Assembly (NCBI RefSeq): GCF_040683095.1
Contig: NZ_JBFBCI010000039.1
Span: forward strand, 21,673-85,672
Direction of reading: 5' to 3'
DNA: 64,000 nucleotides
Source: Sphaerisporangium sp040683095
GTDB taxonomy: Bacteria > Actinomycetota > Actinomycetes > Streptosporangiales > Streptosporangiaceae
The notes under the pieces were generated by a model. That model did no database searches. It was not told the DNA's origin and saw only the letters and a list, made by a program, of their open reading frames with translations. A program made the position numbers and the translations under genes. Below, piece after piece: positions 41,480 through 49,319 of the stretch. The number at the start of each line of letters is the position of its first letter. The first letter of the stretch is position 1.

Positions 41480-42892
41480 TCAGCCCACCGCCCCTTCCAT
41501 CTGCAGCTCGATCAGGCGGTTGAGCTCCAGGGCGTACTCCATGGGCAGCTCGCGCGCGATCGGCTCGACGAAGCCGCGGACGATCATCGCCATCGCCTCG
41601 TCCTCGTTGAGGCCGCGGCTCATCAGGTAGAAGAGCTGGTCCTCCGACACCTTGGAGACCGTGGCCTCGTGGCCCATCGAGACGTCGTCCTCGCGGACGT
41701 CGACGTAGGGGTAGGTGTCCGAGCGGCTGATCTGGTCGATGAGCAGCGCGTCGCACTTCACGGTGGAGGCCGAGCCCGCCGCGCCCTCCTCGATCTGGAC
41801 GAGGCCGCGGTAGGACGTGCGCCCGCCGCCGCGCGCGACCGACTTGGAGACGATCGTCGAGGAGGTCTTCGGCGCGAGGTGCACCATCTTGGCGCCCGCG
41901 TCCTGGTGCTGGCCCTCGCCGGCGAAGGCGACGCTCAGGGTCTCGCCCTTGGCGTGCTCGCCCATGAGGTAGACGGCCGGGTACTTCATCGTGACCTTGG
42001 AGCCGATGTTGCCGTCGATCCACTCCATGGTGGCGCCCTCGTAGGCGACGGCGCGCTTGGTCACCAGGTTGTAGACGTTGTTCGACCAGTTCTGGATGGT
42101 CGTGTACCGGCAGCGGGCGTTCTTCTTCACGATGATCTCGACGACCGCGCTGTGCAGCGAGTCGGAGGAGTAGATCGGCGCCGTGCAACCCTCGACGTAG
42201 TGGACGTACGAGCCCTCGTCGACGATGATCAGCGTGCGCTCGAACTGGCCCATGTTCTCGGTGTTGATCCGGAAGTAGGCCTGGAGCGGGATCTCGACCT
42301 GCACGTTCGGCGGCACGTAGATGAACGAGCCGCCCGACCACACCGCGCTGTTCAGCGAGGCGAACTTGTTGTCGCCCACCGGGATGACCGACCCGAAGTA
42401 CTCCCTGAACAGCTCGGGGTGCTCCTTGAGGCCGGTGTCGGTGTCGAGGAAGATGACGCCCTTCTCCTCGAGGTCCTCGCGGATCTTGTGGTAGACCACC
42501 TCGGACTCGTACTGGGCGGCGACGCCGGCGATCAGGCGCTGCTTCTCCGCCTCGGGGATACCGAGCTTGTCGTAGGTGTTCTTGATGTCCGCGGGGAGCT
42601 CCTCCCAGGAAGCGGCCTGCTTCTCGGTGGAGCGGACGAAGTACTTGATGTTGTCGAAGTCGATGCCCGTGAGGTCGGAGCCCCAGCTCGGCAGAGGCTT
42701 CTTGCCGAACAGGCGGAGGCCCTTGAGGCGAAGGTCGAGCATCCACTCCGGCTCGTTCTTCAGCGCGGAGATATCACGCACGACCTCCTCGGACAGGCCA
42801 CGGCGCGCGGTGGCACCGGCCACGTCGGGATCGGCCCAGCCGAACTTATAGTTCCCGAGGCCCTCAAGCTCCGGGCGGTCGGTGACAGTCAC
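41480..42892 (-). CDS. sufB: SufB scaffold subunit
   Basis: 470 residues from GTG 42892, which overlaps the sufR stop by four bases. It is the main scaffold for nascent Fe-S clusters. Family landmarks: EPEWMLDLRLKGLRLF, IPVGDNKFASLNSAVWSGGS, VHYVEGCTAPIYSSDSLHSA, and ATMEWIDGNIGSKVTMKYPA. The C-terminus ends with MSRGLNEDEAMAMIVRGF. It shows no intein, unlike mycobacterial SufB. Confidence 0.96.
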   Translation of the reverse strand: MTVTDRPELEGLGNYKFGWADPDVAGATARRGLSEEVVRDISALKNEPEWMLDLRLKGLRLFGKKPLPSWGSDLTGIDFDNIKYFVRSTEKQAASWEELPADIKNTYDKLGIPEAEKQRLIAGVAAQYESEVVYHKIREDLEEKGVIFLDTDTGLKEHPELFREYFGSVIPVGDNKFASLNSAVWSGGSFIYVPPNVQVEIPLQAYFRINTENMGQFERTLIIVDEGSYVHYVEGCTAPIYSSDSLHSAVVEIIVKKNARCRYTTIQNWSNNVYNLVTKRAVAYEGATMEWIDGNIGSKVTMKYPAVYLMGEHAKGETLSVAFAGEGQHQDAGAKMVHLAPKTSSTIVSKSVARGGGRTSYRGLVQIEEGAAGSASTVKCDALLIDQISRSDTYPYVDVREDDVSMGHEATVSKVSEDQLFYLMSRGLNEDEAMAMIVRGFVEPIARELPMEYALELNRLIELQMEGAVG

Positions 42893-43641
42893 CTTCCGGT
42901 CTCCTTGCTCTTATCGATCGAGTTCCGCGAATTGCCGACGGTCGGGTCGGAGTCGTCACGCGTGCCCTGCGTGATGCGCTGGGACGCCAGCGCCCTCGGG
43001 CTGACGTGGGTCGTGCACACCCCGTCGCCGTGGGCGATCGTCGCCAGGCGCTGCACCGGCGTGCCGAGCAGATGCCCGAACGCCTCGGTCTCGGCCTCGC
43101 AGAGCTGCGGGAACTCCGCCGCCACGTGCGCGACCGGGCAGTGGTGCTGGCACAGTTGCTCGCCGCCGGACTTGGCCCTGCTGGCCGACGCGGCGTAGCC
43201 GTCGGCCGTCAGCGCCTCGGCCAGCACGCGCACCCGCTGGTCGGCGGGGACCTCGCGCATCAACGGCTCAAGGCGCCTGACCAGGCCGCTGACCTGGGAT
43301 CTGGCGAACTCGGCCACGGCCTCCTCGCCCATGCGCTCGGCAAGGAAGCGCAGCGCGCCGCCCGCGAGGCCGTCATAGGCGTGCTCGAAGGCGCTGCGGC
43401 CCGCGTCGGTGATGACGAACAGCTTCGCCGGCCTGCCCCGCCCCCGCTGCCCCCGTGGCCGTGCGGTGCGAGGCTCTATCATTCCCTCGGTGAGCAGCGC
43501 GTCCAGATGGCGGCGGACCGCCGCGGGCGTGAGCCCCAGCCGCTCGCCCAGCGCGGCGGCGTCGACGGGGCCGTGTTCCAGGATCAGCCGAGCGACGCGC
43601 GCGCGTGTACCGCGCTCGGCGCCCTTCTCGGCGTTCGTCAT
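42889..43641 (-). CDS. sufR: SufR, Fe-S cluster-sensing repressor of the suf operon
   Basis: 250 residues from the ATG at 43641; GTG codons slightly upstream are alternatives. Residues about 10-75 are a winged helix (ARLILEHGPVDAAALGERLG, TPAAVRRHLDALLTEG). The C-terminal half carries the cluster ligands: CQHHCPVAHVAAEFPQLC and a further Cys in GDGVCTTHVSP, as in actinobacterial SufR proteins that bind a [4Fe-4S] cluster. It is the first gene of the operon, overlapping sufB. Its promoter region has an exact SufR-type operator and an iron box, so autoregulation is likely. Confidence 0.93.
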   Translation of the reverse strand: MTNAEKGAERGTRARVARLILEHGPVDAAALGERLGLTPAAVRRHLDALLTEGMIEPRTARPRGQRGRGRPAKLFVITDAGRSAFEHAYDGLAGGALRFLAERMGEEAVAEFARSQVSGLVRRLEPLMREVPADQRVRVLAEALTADGYAASASRAKSGGEQLCQHHCPVAHVAAEFPQLCEAETEAFGHLLGTPVQRLATIAHGDGVCTTHVSPRALASQRITQGTRDDSDPTVGNSRNSIDKSKETGR

Positions 43642-43655
43642 CCCGGCCACGTTTT

Positions 43656-43670
43656 TCACAACATCAGTGT
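43656..43670 (-). promoter_or_regulatory. Predicted SufR operator
   Basis: On the coding strand it reads ACACT-GATGT-TGTGA, an exact fit to the ACACT-N5-TGTGA inverted repeat that I recall being reported for mycobacterial SufR. It is centred about 22 bases before the sufR ATG at 43641, so a bound repressor would block the promoter or early transcription. Confidence 0.75.
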
Positions 43671-43730
43671 GCCGTAATTCCTTCCCGAGGCACAACCCGA
43701 ACGGCACGCAGGAGGAATGCAGTCCGTCAC

Positions 43731-43749
43731 GCAGGTAAGCCTTACCTAA
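43731..43749. promoter_or_regulatory. Predicted IdeR/DtxR-type iron box upstream of sufR
   Basis: A 15-base perfect palindrome AGGTAAG-C-CTTACCT (43733-43747) within a 19-base window. It matches the iron-box consensus (TTAGGTTAGGCTAACCTAA) at 14 of 19 positions by eye. It lies 90 bases before the sufR start and 13 bases from the stop of the upstream same-strand permease gene, so sufR is its likely target. Confidence 0.65.
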
Positions 43750-43761
43750 CCTGGGGTTTCG

Positions 43762-44541
43762 TCACTCCCAGCGGAACGTGCGAGCGGCGAGGGTCAGCGT
43801 CACCGCGGCCCACGCGAGCAGGATCAGCAGCTCCCGCACCGGAAGCCCGGCGCCCTGGGCCAGGATCGACCGCAGGCCCCCGGTCAGGGCCGTGATGGGC
43901 AGCACCTCGGCCACCACCCGCAGCGCGTGCGGGAACGACGTCACCGGCACCACCACGCCGCCGAGCCCCAGCAGCACCAGGTAGACGAGGTTGGCCGCCG
44001 CCAGCGTCGCCTCGGCGCGCAGCGTGCCCGCCATGAGCAGCGCGAGCCCGCTGAACGCCGCCGTCCCGGCGAGGACCGTCACCAGCACCCAGGCGACCGC
44101 CCCCAGCGGGTCGCCGTGCGGCCGCCACCCGAGCGCGAGGGCCACGGCCGCGATGACGGCGAACTGCAGCACCTCGACGACGATCACGGCGAGGGTCTTG
44201 GCCAGCATCAGCCCCGCGCGCGACAGCGGCGTGGCGCCGAGGCGCTTGAGCACGCCGTACCGGCGCTCGAAGCCGGTGCCGATCGCCTGGCCGGTGAACG
44301 CCGTCGACATGATCGCCAGGGCGAGCACCCCGGGCGCGACGAAGTCGATGCGCCGTCCGGGCACCTCCAGCAGCGGCGCGGCCGAGAAGCCGACGAGCAC
44401 GAGCAGCGGGATGATCAGGGTGAGCAGGAGCTGCTCGCCGTTGCGCAGCACCGCCCGCACCTCGGCCGCGGTCTGGGCCAGCACCATGCGGCGCAGCGGC
44501 GCGGCGCCCGGGCGCGGCGTGAAGTCCAGCGCGGTGGTCAC
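43762..44541 (-). CDS. ABC-2 type transporter permease
   Basis: 259 residues from GTG 44541, preceded by GGAAGGGAG and overlapping the ATPase stop by four bases. It has six hydrophobic helices, starting with LLLTLIIPLLVLVGF and including the ABC-2 region IMSTAFTGQAIGTGFERRYGVLKRLGATPL, typical of DrrB/YadH-like exporters. It forms a transporter with the adjacent ATPase. In several actinomycetes this pair lies between sufR and ctaA and may concern heme or a respiratory-chain component; this is inference. Confidence 0.87.
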   Translation of the reverse strand: MTTALDFTPRPGAAPLRRMVLAQTAAEVRAVLRNGEQLLLTLIIPLLVLVGFSAAPLLEVPGRRIDFVAPGVLALAIMSTAFTGQAIGTGFERRYGVLKRLGATPLSRAGLMLAKTLAVIVVEVLQFAVIAAVALALGWRPHGDPLGAVAWVLVTVLAGTAAFSGLALLMAGTLRAEATLAAANLVYLVLLGLGGVVVPVTSFPHALRVVAEVLPITALTGGLRSILAQGAGLPVRELLILLAWAAVTLTLAARTFRWE

Positions 44542-45452
44542 CGGAGCTCCCTTCCGGTCAGTTCGAGGAAGACGTCCTCCAGGGTGCGCCGCTCGACGCT
44601 GAGGTCGTCGGCGGTGACGCCCTCGGCGGCGCACCACGCGGTGACCGTGCCGAGCAGCTCGGGGCCGACGTGCCCCTCGATGACGTAGTGGCCGCTCGGC
44701 GACTCCTTGGCGGCCGTGCCGGCGGGCAGGGCGGTGAGCAGCTCGTCCAGGTCGAGGCCCGACCTGGCGCGGAAGCGGAGCTGCCGCTCGGCGCCCGTCA
44801 GCGAGCGCGGGCTGCCCTCGGCGACCACGGTGCCCCGGTCGATGATGACGACCTTGTCGGCGAGCTTCTCGGCCTCGTCCATGTGGTGGGTGGTCAGCAC
44901 CGTGGACACCCCGCGGGCGCGCAGCTCGCCGACCACGTCCCAGCAGGCGTGCCGGGCCTGCGGGTCCAGCCCGGCGGTCGGCTCGTCCAGGAAGACCAGC
45001 TCGGGACGGCCGACGACGGCGGCGGCGAGCGACAGGCGCTGCTGCTGGCCGCCCGACAGGCGGCGGTAGGGGGTGCGGGCGTGCTCGGACAGCCCGAGCC
45101 GGTCGAGCAGGGCCCCGGGGTCGAGGGGATGGGCGTGGAAGCGGGCGACCAGCCGCAGCCATTCCCCCGCCCGGATGGCCGGGGGCACGCCGCCGGCCTG
45201 CAGCATCACGCCGATGCGGGGCTTGAGCGCGGCGGCGGCGCGCGCGGGGTCGAGGCCGAGCACGCGGACGGTGCCGCCGTCCGCCTTGCGGAACCCCTCG
45301 CAGATCTCGACCGTCGAGGTCTTCCCGGCGCCGTTCGGGCCGAGGATGGCCGTGACCGCGCCGCGCTCGGCGCTCAGCGTCAGGCCGTCGACGGCGAGAG
45401 TGCGGCCGTATCGCTTGACCAGGTCGGTGAGCGCGACGGCTGGGGAGTCCAT
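44538..45452 (-). CDS. ABC transporter ATPase (DrrA-like), partner of the adjacent permease
   Basis: 304 residues from the ATG at 45452; the longer frame is not supported. The Walker A is GPNGAGKTSTVEI, the signature RLSGGQQQRLSLAAA, the Walker B LVFLDEPTAGLDPQ and the H-loop LTTHHMDEAE. The C-terminal extension of about 80 residues (LRFRARSGLDLDELL to RTLEDVFLELTGREL) is typical of the DrrA/CcmA family. It is the first gene of a two-gene leftward unit ending before the iron box. Confidence 0.9.
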   Translation of the reverse strand: MDSPAVALTDLVKRYGRTLAVDGLTLSAERGAVTAILGPNGAGKTSTVEICEGFRKADGGTVRVLGLDPARAAAALKPRIGVMLQAGGVPPAIRAGEWLRLVARFHAHPLDPGALLDRLGLSEHARTPYRRLSGGQQQRLSLAAAVVGRPELVFLDEPTAGLDPQARHACWDVVGELRARGVSTVLTTHHMDEAEKLADKVVIIDRGTVVAEGSPRSLTGAERQLRFRARSGLDLDELLTALPAGTAAKESPSGHYVIEGHVGPELLGTVTAWCAAEGVTADDLSVERRTLEDVFLELTGRELR

Positions 45453-45657
45453 GCTGACGAGTCTAGGGACCACCTGGGGCGGTCCCCGCGCCGGACCGCG
45501 CCGCCAGGGCCGCGTCACGGTAAAGGGAGGTAAAGCTTGCGGGTGCCTCGGGCCAAGGCGGCCTGTCGCCGCCCGCGGGGAGGGCGCGCCGTGTGACGCT
45601 GGCGCCGTGCCGTCCGCCAGATCGGGCGCGCGGCGTCCGCGGCAAGGGAGGTCCGCA

Positions 45658-46428
45658 ATGCCGGCCCGTAGCGGTTACCAGCCCGGCGTGCCCTGCTGGG
45701 CGGATCTCTCCAGCCCCGACCCCCACGCGTCGGCGGCCTTCTACGAGGGGATCTTCGGGTGGCGCGCCGGTTTCGATCCGGCCCCCGAGGCGGGCGGCTA
45801 CGGGACGTTCCGGCAGGACGGCAAGCTCGTCGCGGGCGTCGGGCCCACGTCCGGCCCCGGCAGGCCCCCGGCCTGGAACACCTACATCGCCACCGGAGAC
45901 GCCGAGTCGGTCGCCGACCGGGTCAAGGAGGCCGGGGGGCGGGTGTCCACCGGACCGGTCCAGGTCTTCGACGAGGGCACCATGGCCGTGTTCGAGGACC
46001 CGGCGGGGGCGGCCTTCATGGTCTGGGAGCCCGGGCGCCACTTCGGCGCGCAGCTCGTCGGCGAGCCGGTATCGACGTGCTGGGCCGCGCTGGACACGTG
46101 CGACCCCGAGGACGCCAAGGCGTTCTACCCGGAGGTGTTCGGCTGGGCGGCCCGGGGCGTCCCCGGCGGGGAGCGCACCGAGTGGCTGGTGGACGGCAGG
46201 CCGGTCGCGGGCATGACCCCGGCCGGCGGCGCGCTTCCGGGGGGAGGGCGGGCCCGCTGGCTGGTCCACTTCGCCGTCCGCGACTGCGACGCCGTCGTGG
46301 CCCTCGCCGCCGAGCGCGGCGCCACAGTGGTCGAGCGGCCCCGTGGCCTGCCGCAGGGGCGGTCGGCCGTGCTCGCCGACCCCTTCGGAGCCGCCTTCGC
46401 CGTCACGGCCCTCAAACCCGCGGAGTGA
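45658..46428 (+). CDS. VOC-family (glyoxalase-like) protein with two domains
   Basis: 256 residues from the ATG at 45658, after AAGGGAGG. Two tandem glyoxalase/dioxygenase modules: about 8-125 (CWADLSSPDPHASAAFYEGI, to AAFMVWEPG) and about 135-256 (CWAALDTCDPEDAKAFYPEV, to AAFAVTALKP). Most first-ligand positions have Asp/Ser rather than His, so metal binding is uncertain. Such two-module proteins are common and often of unknown function or act as drug-binding proteins. It is divergent from the ABC pair. Confidence 0.85.
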   Translation: MPARSGYQPGVPCWADLSSPDPHASAAFYEGIFGWRAGFDPAPEAGGYGTFRQDGKLVAGVGPTSGPGRPPAWNTYIATGDAESVADRVKEAGGRVSTGPVQVFDEGTMAVFEDPAGAAFMVWEPGRHFGAQLVGEPVSTCWAALDTCDPEDAKAFYPEVFGWAARGVPGGERTEWLVDGRPVAGMTPAGGALPGGGRARWLVHFAVRDCDAVVALAAERGATVVERPRGLPQGRSAVLADPFGAAFAVTALKPAE

Positions 46429-46564
46429 CCCCGCGCGCGGGCGGTTGAGCGGCGTCTTGTATTCCTGGTAGGGCACTGAGGCGTGCCCTCGGGCGCGGTG
46501 TCCCCGCGGCCGGCCGGGCATTCCCCCGACCCCCGGCCGCATCCAGAACGCGAGTGGACCCCCC

Positions 46565-47476
46565 ATGACCGTGCCGACCCTGTCCCTCTCCGACGGGCCG
46601 TTCTCGCGGGATCGCCCGCGGCCCGGCTCCCTCGCCCGTGCGGCGGCCGGAGCCGTGCCCCCGTCGGGGCTGGTGGTCCTGGCGATCCTGTCGGTGCAGA
46701 TCGGCGCGGGCTTCGCCAAGGACCTGTTCGCCGAGCTCGCGCCGACCGCCGTGGTCTTCCTGCGCGTCGCCACCGGGGCGCTGATCCTGGGCGTCGTGGC
46801 CCGGCCGCGCCTGCGGGGGCTGACGCGGCGCGACCTGGCCGCCGGGGTGGCCTTCGGCGTCACCCTCGGGGTCATGAACATCACGTTCTACGAGGGCCTG
46901 GCCCGGCTGCCGATGGGCATCTGCGTGGCGATCGAGTTCCTCGGCCCGCTCGGCGTCGCCGTCGCGGCCTCCCGCCGCCGGACGGACCTGCTGTGGGTGG
47001 TGCTGGCGGCGCTCGGCATCGTCCTGCTGGCTCCGTGGAACGGCGGCAGCGGTCTCAGCTGGCTCGGCATCGGCTTCGCCGCGCTGGCGGGCGCGTGCTG
47101 GGCGGCGTACATCCTGCTGTCGGCGGCCGTGGGCAGGCGGTTCCCCGGGACGAGCGGGCTGTCCTTCGCCATGATCGTCGCGGTGGCGGTGACCGCGCCC
47201 GCCGGGATCGCGACCGGCGGCGCGGACCTGCTGCGTCCCGAGCTGTTGCTGCTGGGCGCGGGGGTCGGCCTGCTCTCGTCGGTCATCCCCTACAGCCTGG
47301 AGCTTGAGGCGCTGCGCCGGATGCCGAAGCGGGTCTTCGGCATCCTCATGAGCCTGGAGCCGGCGGCCGCCGCGCTGGTGGGCCTGTTCGTCCTCGGCGA
47401 GTTCCTGGACCTGCGCGAGTGGGCGGCGATCGGCTGCGTGGTCATCGCCTCGGTCGGGGCCACCCGCTCCTCCTGA
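46565..47476 (+). CDS. EamA-family exporter (RhtA-like)
   Basis: 303 residues with about ten helices in two EamA repeats. The second repeat ends with MPKRVFGILMSLEPAAAALV and LFVLGEFLDLREWAAIGCVV, the RhtA-type signature. RhtA exports threonine and homoserine; a role in amino-acid efflux is likely. It starts 137 bases after the VOC gene. The ribosome binding site before the ATG is weak, so an internal start is possible. Confidence 0.87.
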   Translation: MTVPTLSLSDGPFSRDRPRPGSLARAAAGAVPPSGLVVLAILSVQIGAGFAKDLFAELAPTAVVFLRVATGALILGVVARPRLRGLTRRDLAAGVAFGVTLGVMNITFYEGLARLPMGICVAIEFLGPLGVAVAASRRRTDLLWVVLAALGIVLLAPWNGGSGLSWLGIGFAALAGACWAAYILLSAAVGRRFPGTSGLSFAMIVAVAVTAPAGIATGGADLLRPELLLLGAGVGLLSSVIPYSLELEALRRMPKRVFGILMSLEPAAAALVGLFVLGEFLDLREWAAIGCVVIASVGATRSS

Positions 47477-47625
47477 GCGCGCCGGGAAACGCCTGGGAGG
47501 CACGAGCGGACGCCATGGGGCCGCCCGATCCCGGGGCGTGGCCGGCAGCGGCGGCCCGGTCTCACGCCTTGACCTCGCGCGGGCACCCGGTCTCGACCTC
47601 AGGTGATGAGAGGCGAGACGCCCGG

Positions 47626-48324
47626 TCACTCCGGACGGTCGGCCCAGATGCCCCGGACGTGCCGGATGTGGTGCTCGATCACGCGCCGGGCGGCCCCGCC
47701 GTCCCCGCGCACCAGGGCGTCCAGGATGTCCAGGTGCTCGCGGGCAGAGTTGACGAGCGTGCCGCGCTCCGACAGCCCCTTCAGGCCGTACAGCCGGGCG
47801 CGGTACCTCAGGTCGCGGGCGATCTCGACCAGGTGGGCGTTGCCCGCCAGCCGCAGCAGGTCGACGTGGAAGCGCAGGTCGGCGTTGACGTAGGCCAGCA
47901 GGTCGCCGGACTCGGCCGCCGCGACGATCTCCAGGGCCACCGGCCGCAACGCCTCGAACTCCTCCGCCCGTGAGGCGTCGGCCAGGCGGGCGACCGTCGG
48001 CACCTCCAGCAGCGCGCGGATCTCGGTGAGCTCGTCCAGCTCGCGCTCGGACAGCTCGGTGACCCGGAAGCCCTTGTTGCGCACGGCCTCGACGAGCCCC
48101 TCCTTGGCCAGGTCGAGCATGGCCTCGCGCACGGGCGTCGCCGAGACGCCGAACTGGGCGGCCAGCACCGGCGCCGAGTAGACGACGCCCGGGCGCATCT
48201 CCGCGGCGACCAGCGCGTCCCTCAGGGCCTGCGCGACCTGCTCGCGCAGGCTCTGGCGCCCGCTCATGGCCGGCAGGTGGAGCCGGCCCTCCTCGGTCAC
48301 GGCCCGCTCGGCCCCGGTCGTCAT
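47626..48324 (-). CDS. GntR-family regulator with FCD domain
   Basis: 232 residues from the ATG at 48324, after AAGGGG. A winged helix at about 25-90 (SLREQVAQALRDALVAAEMR, VLAAQFGVSATPVREAMLDL) is followed by an all-helical FCD domain at about 95-225 with metal-ligand candidates (D/H in VNADLRFHVDLLRLAGN, and the His in AREHLDILDALVRGD and EHHIRHVR). FCD regulators sense organic or amino acids. It is the last gene of the leftward hydroxyproline-type cluster, so it probably controls it. Confidence 0.88.
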   Translation of the reverse strand: MTTGAERAVTEEGRLHLPAMSGRQSLREQVAQALRDALVAAEMRPGVVYSAPVLAAQFGVSATPVREAMLDLAKEGLVEAVRNKGFRVTELSERELDELTEIRALLEVPTVARLADASRAEEFEALRPVALEIVAAAESGDLLAYVNADLRFHVDLLRLAGNAHLVEIARDLRYRARLYGLKGLSERGTLVNSAREHLDILDALVRGDGGAARRVIEHHIRHVRGIWADRPE

Positions 48325-48343
48325 CCCGGCATCCCCTTCCGGC

Positions 48344-48450
48344 TCATCTGCCCGTCCACGCGGCGTGGACGGCGTCCGCCACGACCAGATCCTCCCAGGC
48401 CATGCCGACACTCGTGAACAGCGCGGGCCCCGGCCCGGCGGCGACGGCCC
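48344..48450 (-). pseudogene. Remnant: C-terminal end of an ornithine cyclodeaminase/mu-crystallin-family gene
   Basis: Read in a frame different from the flanking genes, the strand encodes GPALFTSVGMAWEDLVVADA and then VHAAWTGR and TGA. This is the characteristic C-terminus of the ornithine cyclodeaminase family, which includes 1-pyrroline-2-carboxylate reductase. The rest of the gene (about 280 residues) is gone; the fragment joins the racemase-type remnant directly. It ends 20 bases before the GntR start. Confidence 0.75.
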
Positions 48451-48454
48451 CGCC

Positions 48455-48603
48455 CACCGGCTCGGCGAGACAGGCCGCGCGGGTCCTGCGCTCCAGGACC
48501 GTCCGGCCGGGATGTCCGGTGCGCCCGCCGTGACGACGCGGAACGGCTCCCCGCCGGTGTGGTGGTCGACCGTCTCGATCGCGGCCTCGAACTCCGGTCC
48601 CAT
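48455..48603 (-). pseudogene. Remnant: N-terminal part of a proline-racemase-family gene (3-hydroxyproline dehydratase-like)
   Basis: It starts with an ATG two bases after the livF stop and reads FEAAIETVDHHTGGEPFRVV then TAGAPDIP, the N-terminus of this family. The HTGGEPxR form is typical of trans-3-hydroxy-L-proline dehydratases. A single missing base after the Pro shifts the frame; in the next frame it continues as GRTVLERR, as expected for the family. It then fuses to the cyclodeaminase remnant. The boundary between the two is uncertain by about 30 bases. Confidence 0.75.
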
Positions 48604-48605
48604 GG

Positions 48606-49319
48606 TCAGACCCCGCCCAGGTAGGCCTCGACGACCCGGGAGTCGCCGCGCAGCTCGGCCGCGGACCCGCCGAGCACGCACGCGCCGCTCTCGATCACGT
48701 ACCCGCGATGCGCGATCCTCAGCGCGGCCTTGGCGTTCTGCTCGACCAGCAGGACCGACACCCCCTCCAGGTTGACCTCGCGGACCAGTTCCATGACCGA
48801 CGCGACGACGAGCGGCGCCAGGCCCATGGACGGCTCGTCCAGGAGCAGCATCCGGGGGCCGGAGACCAGCGCGCGGCCGATGGCGAGCATCTGCTGCTCG
48901 CCGCCCGACAGCGTGCCGCCCTGCTGGGCGCGCCGCTCGGCGAGGCGCGGCAGCAGGGCGTAGACCCGGTCGACGCGCCGGCGGATCTCGGCCTTGTCCT
49001 GGACGAGATACCCGCCGATCAGCAGGTTCTCATGGACGGTCAGCGTGCTGAAAACGCGGCGTCCCTCAGGGACGTGCACCAGGCCCGCCCGGACGATGGC
49101 CTCGGGCCTGGCCCGGGTGAGGTCCCGGCCGTCGAACACGACCGCGCCGGCGCTCGGGCGCACCAGGCCGGAGATCGCCGAGAGCGTGGTGGTCTTGCCC
49201 GCGCCGTTGTTGCCGAGCAGCGCGACGATCTCGCCCTCCCCGACGGTCAGCGACATGCCGCGCAGGGCGTGCACGCCGCCGTAGTGGACGTCGAGTCCCT
49301 CGACCTCAAGCGCCGCCAT
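48606..49319 (-). CDS. livF: Branched-chain/hydroxyproline-type ABC transporter ATPase LivF
   Basis: 237 residues. Walker A GNNGAGKTTTLSA, signature LSGGEQQMLAIGRAL, Walker B MLLLDEPSMGLAP, and LVEQNAKAAL, typical of LivF. It is one of two ATPases of the HAAT-family amino-acid importer encoded here. The start overlaps livG by 14 bases. Given its operon, the substrate may be hydroxyproline rather than branched-chain amino acids. Confidence 0.92.
   Translation of the reverse strand: MAALEVEGLDVHYGGVHALRGMSLTVGEGEIVALLGNNGAGKTTTLSAISGLVRPSAGAVVFDGRDLTRARPEAIVRAGLVHVPEGRRVFSTLTVHENLLIGGYLVQDKAEIRRRVDRVYALLPRLAERRAQQGGTLSGGEQQMLAIGRALVSGPRMLLLDEPSMGLAPLVVASVMELVREVNLEGVSVLLVEQNAKAALRIAHRGYVIESGACVLGGSAAELRGDSRVVEAYLGGV

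Noticed and set aside
48603..48681. Longer start for the GntR regulator reading through the racemase remnant
   Set aside because: The remnant merely shares its frame; the regulator has its own ribosome binding site and family-like start at 48324.
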